DNA of 64,000 bases from Brevundimonas pishanensis. Lineage in GTDB: Bacteria; Pseudomonadota; Alphaproteobacteria; Caulobacterales; Caulobacteraceae. The stretch spans positions 93,637 through 157,636 of the forward strand of contig NZ_JAJKBG010000006.1 in assembly GCF_022750635.1 (NCBI RefSeq), read 5' to 3'. The translations under genes were made by a program, and so were the position numbers. Below are positions 45,352-53,044 of this stretch, in pieces. The notes below the pieces were generated by a model, which made no database searches, was not told the origin of the DNA, and saw only the letters and a list, made by a program, of their open reading frames with translations. Position 1 is the stretch's first letter, and each line of letters opens with the position of its first letter.

Positions 45352-48300
45352 CTATTCGATCGCCTTGATGTTGTTGTCCGCATCGCGGTCGATCCAGCGG
45401 GTGTAGGGATCGATGCCGGCGAACTTGGGCTTGGTCGGCGAGATCAGACGGATGGTCTGCGGTCCGCTGCGGATGGTGTGGCGTTCCAGCAGGACCACAT
45501 CCTTGCGATCGAACTGGCCCAGGCCCGGCTCTGCGTTGAACAGGCCGATTTCCATCTCTTCTTCCAGCGGAGCTGCCGTCTCTGTGCCCTTGGCGTCGGC
45601 ATAGAGCTTACGCGCCTCAATCTTGAGCACCACGTCCCAGCGACCGTCAGGACGCTTGCTCGCGCCCGCCGATGCCACCTTCAGATCATAAAGGGTGATC
45701 TTCTGGAGCAGGTCGGTGATCAGGCCCTGTTTGTCGGCAGGAGCCTCGGCACGGATGGCGGCGATCAGGTCGACCGAGCGCGGATAAGGCGCACGACCGA
45801 ACTTGTGGGCGGCCAGCAACTTGGACAGGGCTCGGTTGACGACCTCCTCGCCCAGCTGGTCACGCAGCAGGTACAGGACGTGGCCACCCTTACGGTAGTG
45901 GATGTACCCCTGACCGGCCTCAACGCGTTCCAGCGGGAACTCGCCCAGACGTTCCGAACCACGCGCGCCCAGATAGTTGTCGAGGTCGTATTTCAGGAAG
46001 CGACGGATCTGCTCTTCGCCGTACATCTTCTCCATGACCATCAAGGCCGAGTATTCGGCCAGCGTCTCGGACAGGGTGGTGGCACCCTGAACATTCGCAC
46101 CGACGATCTGGTGCGCCCACCATTGGTGAGCCAGTTCGTGGGCGGTGACGAAGGTCACATAGTCGATGGCATCGGGTTTACGCAGATCGGCGTTGAAGCC
46201 GATGCTTTCCGAGTACGGCATGGTGTTCGCAAAGGCTTGGGCGAACGAGTTGTAACCCGGGAACTCGATGATACGGGCCTGACGGAACTGGTAGGGGCCG
46301 AAGGCGGACTGGAAGTAGTCCAGACCCTTTTCCAGAGCGGTCAGCATGCGCTGGGCATGCACGCCGTGCGTCGGGTGGTGATAGACCTCCAGCGAGATGC
46401 CGTTGTGGGTCTTCTGCGCGACTTCATAGCTGGCCGATTGCACCGAGAAGAAGTGCAGGATCGGCGCTTCGGACACGAAGCGTGCGGTGCGGCGACCGTT
46501 CTTCGTCTCGTCCGAAACCTTATAGCCCGGTGCGATCGGCGTCTGGTCGCCATCGGTGGTCAGGGTGATGTCGGAGTTCACCCACGACGCGCCGATGTAG
46601 TTCGACTGTTGGCCGAAGGCATCGTTCAGGTCGCGCATGCGCAGTTCTGCCGGAAGGCCGAACTTGCGACGCTTGGCGCGGTCGGTCAGCAGACCCCCAC
46701 GGTCCATGCCGATGGATGGGCTAAAGGCCTTGTCGTTGACGAAGCTGCCGTTGGTGACGATGTCCGTCATCAGGTTGCCGACGCCAAAGCCCTTCTGGCC
46801 GTATTCGCTCTCGAACTTGATCGTGCGCTTCTCGCCCGGCTGAAGCGGGGTGGCGAAGCGGTAGATCTGGTACTGGTGCTTGGTCCATTCCTTGTCCAGC
46901 TTGGCACCTTCGACCTCGATCTTCATCTTGGTATCGCGTGGCCAGTTCAGGTGGACGGTTTCCTGCGGCTTGTCGGTCAGGTTCTGGATGACATAGCTGC
47001 CGGTGGTCAGCATCCGGCGCTCGTGAGGGCGCAGGTCGATGTTCATCTTGACGTCGGTTACCTGCGGCTGGGACAGGTTCTCGAAGGCCAGCAGTTGCTT
47101 CTCGCGGTCCGCCATGCGGGCCTCGACCGTCTGCTTGCGTTCATAGACGTTCCAGACGTTGGTGTTGACGTAAACCAGTGCACCGAGGCCAACGAAGGCC
47201 AAAGCCGCCACTACACCGATGATACCGGCGGTGCCTTTCAGGCGATGAGGCGCGCGGGCAAAGCGGGGCTTGTAGCGGGTCTCGGCCCCACGACGCCAAA
47301 GCGCGAAGGTCAAGACCAGAAGGATGACGCAGAAGGCGCTCCAGTACAGGGTCGTCGGCAGGGTGATCAGGCCAAGGCCCGCCATGCCGTTCAGGTCCGA
47401 TGTCGGCACGGAAGGGCCGTCACCGAAGCTGTAGAGGTAGTGGTTGAAGCCAAGGCCGCCCATCACGAGCGTCGAGATGATGTAAATCACCATGATGGCC
47501 CAACCGACGAAGCGGTTCGGGGACAGGGCCTGTACGAAGATCGACAGGATGGCGAGCATGATCATCGAGATGCTGCCCGGCAGGACGTACCACAGCAGGT
47601 ATTTCTCGATCTCGAAGTTGAACCACCCGCGGATGGCCTGTGACACGACACCGGCAAGGATCGACACCAGCAGGGTTGAGATCAGCACGAGCGCCAAACC
47701 CAGTGCCTTGGGCACCATGAAGGTCCAGTCGGGAGCAGGGCTGGAATCCACGATCTCGTGGATCTTGCGATCCTGATCGCGCCAGACCAGTTCACCCGAA
47801 TAATAGACAGCCACAATCAGGCCGACGAGGCTGAACGACCCCTGCAGCATCTCGATGACGTCGCGGGTCGCCGGATAGGTCTTCACGCCATACATCTCGC
47901 CGCCGAACAGCAGGGACGACATGGCCATCAGGAAGCCGAACATCATCAGGACGATGTAGGCCGGGCTCTTGAAGATCAGACCCATTTCGAAGCGGGTACG
48001 GGCGGCCAGTTGGGCCAGTGACTGGGCAAAGCCGTATTTGCCGGAGGCCAGCGGTTTGGCCGCAGGCGCGCTCTTGGCGGCCTTGGCCGAGGTCTTTTGC
48101 AGCTTGGCCAGCTTCTTTTCGGACGAGCCGCGCGGACTGCGATTGAAGAAGACCACGGCGGCAGCAAGGAAGGCCACACCCACACCGGTCCATAACAGGC
48201 GGTTGCCCAGCAGGATGCCGGCCATTTCCGGCAGGCGTGTGTTCTTCTCGTCAGCGGTCCAATAGCGGGTCAGTTCGCTGAAGGCACCGATGCCGAGCGG

Positions 48301-48933
48301 CTCCAGCCATGCACCCAGTTCGCGCATCTCGGGCTTCGACAGCAGTGTGCCGTTGACTACGAAATACAGAATGATGAGACCGACTGCGCCAACATAGCTG
48401 GCCATCATGGAGCGGGTCAGCGTAGCCAGCGTGAACACGACCGCCGAAGTAAAGAACACCGCGGGAAGGCCGAAGAACAGATAGGCATAGGCATAGTCGC
48501 CGAGGCGCAGCGCTTGCAGCGTCTCCGGATCGATCCACGGCATGAAGGTGCCGAAGATCAGGCCGACACTGATGCTGGTATAGGCCAGTGCCGCCGCGCC
48601 GAACGAGCCAAAGAAGCGGCCCAGCACATAGTCGAAGCGGTTGATCGGCGTCGCATTGATCAGCGGGCCGAAGCCCGTCGTGCTGTCACGCGCCACCGAG
48701 TTGGCGACAAGAGCCACGGTTCCCAACAGGAAGAACAGGCTCAGCACCATATGGGTGAAGATGATGGTCGAGGCGGCGTTGACGAACACATTGCCGCCGG
48801 TGCCGCCGATCTGGATGTTGTCGCTGGCTGCCACCAAGCCGAAACTCAGCAGGAAGAACAGGATCGACACCACCCAGAAGGCGGGCTGTTTGATTTGATA
48901 GCGGAACTCGAAAGCCGCGATTTTGGCGAGCAT
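45352..48933 (-). CDS. ABC-2 type permease fused to an M1-family aminopeptidase domain
   Basis: A 1193-residue membrane protein. Residues 1 to about 600 hold two sets of transmembrane helices of ABC-2 permease type, separated by a Lys/Ala-rich cytosolic linker near 270-295. After a helix around 575-590 comes a large extracytoplasmic domain with the M1 aminopeptidase zinc motif HELAHQWW at residues 932-939 and Glu956 in LSETLAEYS, 19 residues after the second His (18 is usual). The classic GAMEN motif is replaced by FANTMPYSES. It follows the ATPase gene by 14 bases, and the two should form one transporter. Export substrate and peptidase activity are unknown. Confidence 0.9.
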   Translation of the reverse strand: MLAKIAAFEFRYQIKQPAFWVVSILFFLLSFGLVAASDNIQIGGTGGNVFVNAASTIIFTHMVLSLFFLLGTVALVANSVARDSTTGFGPLINATPINRFDYVLGRFFGSFGAAALAYTSISVGLIFGTFMPWIDPETLQALRLGDYAYAYLFFGLPAVFFTSAVVFTLATLTRSMMASYVGAVGLIILYFVVNGTLLSKPEMRELGAWLEPLGIGAFSELTRYWTADEKNTRLPEMAGILLGNRLLWTGVGVAFLAAAVVFFNRSPRGSSEKKLAKLQKTSAKAAKSAPAAKPLASGKYGFAQSLAQLAARTRFEMGLIFKSPAYIVLMMFGFLMAMSSLLFGGEMYGVKTYPATRDVIEMLQGSFSLVGLIVAVYYSGELVWRDQDRKIHEIVDSSPAPDWTFMVPKALGLALVLISTLLVSILAGVVSQAIRGWFNFEIEKYLLWYVLPGSISMIMLAILSIFVQALSPNRFVGWAIMVIYIISTLVMGGLGFNHYLYSFGDGPSVPTSDLNGMAGLGLITLPTTLYWSAFCVILLVLTFALWRRGAETRYKPRFARAPHRLKGTAGIIGVVAALAFVGLGALVYVNTNVWNVYERKQTVEARMADREKQLLAFENLSQPQVTDVKMNIDLRPHERRMLTTGSYVIQNLTDKPQETVHLNWPRDTKMKIEVEGAKLDKEWTKHQYQIYRFATPLQPGEKRTIKFESEYGQKGFGVGNLMTDIVTNGSFVNDKAFSPSIGMDRGGLLTDRAKRRKFGLPAELRMRDLNDAFGQQSNYIGASWVNSDITLTTDGDQTPIAPGYKVSDETKNGRRTARFVSEAPILHFFSVQSASYEVAQKTHNGISLEVYHHPTHGVHAQRMLTALEKGLDYFQSAFGPYQFRQARIIEFPGYNSFAQAFANTMPYSESIGFNADLRKPDAIDYVTFVTAHELAHQWWAHQIVGANVQGATTLSETLAEYSALMVMEKMYGEEQIRRFLKYDLDNYLGARGSERLGEFPLERVEAGQGYIHYRKGGHVLYLLRDQLGEEVVNRALSKLLAAHKFGRAPYPRSVDLIAAIRAEAPADKQGLITDLLQKITLYDLKVASAGASKRPDGRWDVVLKIEARKLYADAKGTETAAPLEEEMEIGLFNAEPGLGQFDRKDVVLLERHTIRSGPQTIRLISPTKPKFAGIDPYTRWIDRDADNNIKAIE

Positions 48934-48947
48934 CTAGACGCTCCCGA

Positions 48948-49835
48948 TCAGGCGGCGGCTGCGACGCGGCGCGAGGCGCTGAGCGTCGAGAAGTAAACGT
49001 CTTCGAGGTTGCCGCTGACCGGTTCGAACCCTTCGCCCGGCTTAGTGTCGGCCAGGACGTGGATGATGGTGCGGCCCGCGAACAGGCGGGTGGAAATGAC
49101 TTCGAAAGCGGCGCGGTGGTCTTCGAGGGCATCCTTGTCGATGACCTTGCGCCAGACGCGGCCATCGAGGCTGTGGATCAGTTCCAGCGGCGCGCCTTCG
49201 AGCTGGATGCGGCCCCCCGCCAGAACAGCCATGCGCGGGCAAAGGTCGGCCACGTCCTCGACGATGTGGGTCGACAGGATGATGACTACGTTCTCGCCGA
49301 TCTCGGCCAGCAGGTTCAGGAAGCGGTTGCGCTCTTCAGGGTCGAGGCCAGCGGTCGGCTCGTCGACGATGATCAGCTGCGGCTTGCCAATCAGGGCCTG
49401 CGCGATGCCGAAACGCTGGCGCATACCGCCCGAGAAACCCGCGATGGCTTTCTTGCGGACGCCCCACAGATTCACTTGGTTCAGCAGGGTCTCGACCGTG
49501 TCCTTGCGTTCCTTGCGGGCGGTCACACCCTTGAGGATCGCCATGTGGTCGAGCATGTCATAGGCCGAAACGCGCGGGTAAACGCCGAAGTCCTGCGGCA
49601 GATAGCCCAGCGTGCGGCGTAGAAGCTCCGGCTCCTTGATGACGTCGATCTCGCCGAACTTGATCGAACCGGAGGTCGGCGATTGCAGCGTAGCGATGGT
49701 GCGCATCAGGGTGGACTTGCCTGCACCGTTCGGACCCAGAAGCCCAAACATACCGCGCGGAATTTCCAGAGAAATATCGTCCAGAGCGCGCGTGCCATTG
49801 GAATAGACGTGCGTCAGGTTCGTGATCGAGAGCAT
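48948..49835 (-). CDS. ABC transporter ATP-binding protein
   Basis: A 295-residue ATPase subunit. Walker A is GPNGAGKST, the signature is FSGGMRQR, and Walker B is LIIVDEPTAGLD; the H-loop is in IILSTHIVEDV. The C-terminal 80 residues after the core are a separate domain, as in many ABC-2 exporters. It lies directly upstream of the permease-peptidase gene (14-base gap), so it energises that protein. A promoter should lie in the 138 bases before it. Confidence 0.93.
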   Translation of the reverse strand: MLSITNLTHVYSNGTRALDDISLEIPRGMFGLLGPNGAGKSTLMRTIATLQSPTSGSIKFGEIDVIKEPELLRRTLGYLPQDFGVYPRVSAYDMLDHMAILKGVTARKERKDTVETLLNQVNLWGVRKKAIAGFSGGMRQRFGIAQALIGKPQLIIVDEPTAGLDPEERNRFLNLLAEIGENVVIILSTHIVEDVADLCPRMAVLAGGRIQLEGAPLELIHSLDGRVWRKVIDKDALEDHRAAFEVISTRLFAGRTIIHVLADTKPGEGFEPVSGNLEDVYFSTLSASRRVAAAA

Positions 49836-49927
49836 TCATTAGCCTCCAAGCCAGTTGGCTGCATTCCTTATGGAGGCGAGTGGCTAAGACAAGTGAATGA
49901 TCTGTAAGGTCGTTGTCCGGCGGTCAA

Positions 49928-49960
49928 TGAAAACGGGCCCGATCCTGGGTTCGGGCCCGT
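49928..49960 (-). terminator. Intrinsic terminator after the Mnh operon
   Basis: A perfect 10-bp stem (49933-49942 with 49951-49960) around an 8-base loop; on the minus strand it is followed by TTTCATT. It lies just beyond the mnhG stop codon. Confidence 0.75.
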
Positions 49961-49973
49961 CTTGAGCGGTTTG

Positions 49974-50330
49974 TCAAAGATCGTCTTTGGGGACGTTGTT
50001 ACTCCCCTCGACCCGGTCCCTGTAAACCGAGGCGCGGGCGAGAAGCACCATGGTGACCGGCGTAGTTACGAGGACGAATATGCCGATCAAAAGCGCCTTG
50101 AGCGTAAAGCCTTCGACGCAGCTAAAATACACCGACATGGCGATGACCATGCATGCCACCCCCATTGTGGATGTCAGCGTCGGCGCGTGGATACGGTCGT
50201 ACATCGTGGGAAGCTGGCGCAGGCCGATACTGCCTAGCAGGGCCACCAGAGCCCCCAGAACGCACAGTGCCGTCACCACAATGGCTGCCCACATCGGGAT
50301 GGCGGGCAGGTGTTCAGGAATAGTCATCAT
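49974..50330 (-). CDS. mnhG: Mrp-type Na+/H+ antiporter subunit G
   Basis: A 118-residue subunit with three transmembrane helices. The family phrase GSIGLRQLPTMYDRIHAPT is present. It is the last gene of the operon; its start overlaps the end of mnhF by 4 bases. It forms part of the multisubunit complex that exchanges Na+ (or K+) for H+. Confidence 0.95.
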   Translation of the reverse strand: MMTIPEHLPAIPMWAAIVVTALCVLGALVALLGSIGLRQLPTMYDRIHAPTLTSTMGVACMVIAMSVYFSCVEGFTLKALLIGIFVLVTTPVTMVLLARASVYRDRVEGSNNVPKDDL

Positions 50331-50611
50331 TCAATCACCTCGCCACGCATGAGGAATTTGGCCAGTGCCACGGTGGAGGTAAAGCCGATCACAGCAAGGA
50401 TCAGCGACGTCTCGAAATAGGCAGTCAGGGCCGTGCGAATGCAATGCACCATGATCAGCAGCATGCCGTTGAGATAGAGCGTATCCAGACCCAGAACCCG
50501 ATCCTGAGCCCGCGGGCCGATCAGGATGCGCCACGCGCACAGCAGCATGGAGAATGCCAGCACGACCTGCGCAAAGCCTGTGCCCCAGAAGACAATGGCG
50601 GCGGGGGTCAT
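50327..50611 (-). CDS. mnhF: Mrp-type Na+/H+ antiporter subunit F
   Basis: A 94-residue subunit with three transmembrane segments. The conserved GPRAQDRVLGLDTLYLNGML is typical of MnhF/MrpF. It overlaps mnhE and mnhG by 4 bases, so expression is coupled. Confidence 0.95.
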   Translation of the reverse strand: MTPAAIVFWGTGFAQVVLAFSMLLCAWRILIGPRAQDRVLGLDTLYLNGMLLIMVHCIRTALTAYFETSLILAVIGFTSTVALAKFLMRGEVIE

Positions 50612-51111
50612 GGGAAGATCTCCATCAACAGGCTCTCGTAGCGGTCATGCAGAATCTGCTTCCAGTCATCTTCATCGCGCAGGTCCAGAACATGCATCAG
50701 CAGGGTGCGCGAATAGCGGTCGTACTGAACCCATGCCGTACCGGGCGTTGAGGTGACGATGATGGCAAGGCAGGCCAGGGCGTAGCGGTTCTTGCACTCC
50801 AGCGGGATGCGCACGAAGCCCGATTTACGCTCGCGTTTGCGATGGCCCATGACGATCAGGGCCGTCTCCCAGTTCGACTTGAGCATGTCCACGGCAAGGC
50901 GGAACAGCAGGCGCACGACCGACAGGGGCTTTGCAACCTTGACCCGTTCCGGCTCCAGCACCTGCATTACCTGCGGCACTAGCAGGGCAACGATCACCGC
51001 AATGGTGATGTGACCGTTGCCAAAGGGCGTCGACATCAACAGCCAGACGACGAACAGGGCGACGCTGAGGAGCGGGTGGGGCAAGATGAACTGAGCAACC
51101 TTGCGCATCAC
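50608..51111 (-). CDS. mnhE: Mrp-type Na+/H+ antiporter subunit E
   Basis: A 167-residue subunit with two or three N-terminal hydrophobic segments and a soluble C-terminal part. The conserved phrase ITSTPGTAWVQYD is seen here as VTSTPGTAWVQYD. It overlaps mnhD and mnhF by 4 bases. Confidence 0.94.
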   Translation of the reverse strand: MMRKVAQFILPHPLLSVALFVVWLLMSTPFGNGHITIAVIVALLVPQVMQVLEPERVKVAKPLSVVRLLFRLAVDMLKSNWETALIVMGHRKRERKSGFVRIPLECKNRYALACLAIIVTSTPGTAWVQYDRYSRTLLMHVLDLRDEDDWKQILHDRYESLLMEIFP

Positions 51112-52709
51112 AGACGCCCCTTCAGCACAGCCGCCACATAGTCGGTCGGGCGGGTCAGCCAGTCACCGGTGTGCGAGGTGTAGTCCAGCGCCGCACCGCC
51201 TGCGACCGTCAGCCAGAGGCAGCAACCGATAAGGCCGCCGATGGCCACGAACTCGGGGCTGCGAACCGCCAGGGCATTGCTCTCGTCACGCTTCCAGAAG
51301 CCGTCGATGCCGATGCGGACAAGGGCGATCAGGGTGGCAAAACTGGAGAAGGACAGGATGCCGATAATCCACCAGTTCAGCGGCTGGCGGGCACCCTCTC
51401 CGTTCAGAAGTCCGATGAAGATCGCCAGCTTACCGATGAAGCCGGCGAGCGGCGGCATCGACGCTACGACCAGTGCGGCAAAGGCAAAGAACGCGCCGAG
51501 CAGGGCTAGCGAGCGCGGCATGACACGGCCAACTTCTTCGACTTCGTCAGCCTCGAACGGGTCGGTGTATTCGTCGTCGAAGAAGGCCTCTTGGCCTGCG
51601 AATGCGCGGTCATCGCCGCGCGTCAGGATCTCGGCGATCAGGAACAGGGCTCCGGTCGCAAGCGTCGAGGCCACCATATAGAACAGCGCACCACCCAGTA
51701 CATCCGCCTGACCCATGCCGACCAGCGCCAGTACCGTGCCGGACGATGCCATTACGGCATAACCGACCACACGCTCCAGACGCTGGGCGGCGATGACGCC
51801 TGCGGCCCCGAACAGGACGGTGGCCAGACCCATGACCGTCAGCAGGGTCTGGGCAAATCCCGCGCTGGCCCCGCTCTCGGGGTAGAACATGAGCATCGAA
51901 AGGCGAAGCAGCACATAGACCCCGACCTTGGACAGCAGGGTAAAGACTGCGGCTACGGGGGCGCTGGCTGCGGAATAGGCACCCGGTAACCACAGGCCCA
52001 GCGGCCAGGCAGCGGCCTTGATCAGGAAGGCTACGCCAAGGATGGCACAGCCGGCTTCAAACAGCGGGCGGTCTGCGTCCGGAATATAGGGAATGCGCGC
52101 CGATAGGTCGGCCATATTCAGCGCACCTACCGTGCCATAGATCAGCGCCACGCCGATCAGGAAGAACAGCGAGGCCGTAAGGTTGATCGCGACATAGCCG
52201 AGGCCCGCCTTGACCCGTGCCTCGCCGGAACCGTGCAGGAGCAGGCCATAGGAGGCCGCCAACATGACCTCGAAGAAGACGAACAAGTTGAACAGGTCGC
52301 CGGTCAGGACCGCGCCGCTGACGCCCATCATCAGCAACAGATAAAGGGCGTGGAAACGCGGCCCCGCGCGGTCCCATCGCGCCAGCGCGAAGATCAGGCC
52401 CGCCGCACCGACGACGGCGATCAGCGCCAGCATCAGGGTCGAAAGACGGTCGGCCACCAGCACGATACCGAACGGCGCGGCCCAGTTGCCGAGGCTATAG
52501 ACGCGGGCGGTGTCACCACCCCCCGAGCCGCCGACACTGGCTTCCTGCAGCAGCAGTAGGGCGGTGCCGAGCAGGGCGGCACAGACCGCGAGGCTAAGCG
52601 CCGCCTTGGTCTTGTAGCGCTGCTCCTTGAGCAAGAGCATGAAAGCCGCCGCCACCAGAGGCAGCAGGATCGGCAGAATAATAAGATGTTCGAGTAGTGA
52701 CGGCGTCAT
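51108..52709 (-). CDS. mnhD: Mrp-type Na+/H+ antiporter subunit D
   Basis: A 533-residue, roughly 14-helix subunit homologous to the proton-pumping ND4-like subunits of complex I. Typical sequences are GDLFNLFVFFEVMLAASYGL and PLGLWLPGAYSAASAPVAAV, with buried Glu and Lys residues expected to carry protons. It overlaps mnhC and mnhE by 4 bases. Confidence 0.95.
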   Translation of the reverse strand: MTPSLLEHLIILPILLPLVAAAFMLLLKEQRYKTKAALSLAVCAALLGTALLLLQEASVGGSGGGDTARVYSLGNWAAPFGIVLVADRLSTLMLALIAVVGAAGLIFALARWDRAGPRFHALYLLLMMGVSGAVLTGDLFNLFVFFEVMLAASYGLLLHGSGEARVKAGLGYVAINLTASLFFLIGVALIYGTVGALNMADLSARIPYIPDADRPLFEAGCAILGVAFLIKAAAWPLGLWLPGAYSAASAPVAAVFTLLSKVGVYVLLRLSMLMFYPESGASAGFAQTLLTVMGLATVLFGAAGVIAAQRLERVVGYAVMASSGTVLALVGMGQADVLGGALFYMVASTLATGALFLIAEILTRGDDRAFAGQEAFFDDEYTDPFEADEVEEVGRVMPRSLALLGAFFAFAALVVASMPPLAGFIGKLAIFIGLLNGEGARQPLNWWIIGILSFSSFATLIALVRIGIDGFWKRDESNALAVRSPEFVAIGGLIGCCLWLTVAGGAALDYTSHTGDWLTRPTDYVAAVLKGRL

Positions 52710-53044
52710 TCGGGTTCTTGTCCGTCAACGTGGTCGGTGCCGGTGATGCCGCGCGCGGTCAACAGGACAACAAGATAGAGGGCGGTCAGGGCGAAGGAGA
52801 TGACGATAGCCGTCAGGACCAGCGCCTGCGGAACAGGGTCGGCATAGGCAGAGGTGTCCACCTCGCCCGGATTGACGAGCGGGGGCGCACCGGCCTTGAG
52901 ACGGCCCATGGCGAAGATGAACAGGTTCACCGCATAGCCCAGAAGGCTAAGCCCGATAATGACCTGGAAGGTCCGCGGGCGCAGCAGCAGCCACACGCCC
53001 GATGCGGTCAATATCCCAATCCCGATTGCGAGGACGATCTCCAT
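52706..53044 (-). CDS. mnhC: Mrp-type Na+/H+ antiporter subunit C
   Basis: A 112-residue subunit with three transmembrane helices, related to NuoK of complex I. The family phrase LLGYAVNLFIFAMG is visible, as is DPVPQALVLTAIVISFALTA. Its start overlaps the end of the fused A/B gene by one base. Confidence 0.95.
   Translation of the reverse strand: MEIVLAIGIGILTASGVWLLLRPRTFQVIIGLSLLGYAVNLFIFAMGRLKAGAPPLVNPGEVDTSAYADPVPQALVLTAIVISFALTALYLVVLLTARGITGTDHVDGQEPE

Noticed and set aside
45229..47643. An 804-codon open frame on the plus strand
   Set aside because: It lies antisense to the permease-peptidase gene, whose protein shows clear family motifs. The antisense product is low-complexity Gln/Arg/Val-rich sequence with no recognisable domain, a common effect of GC-rich codon bias.
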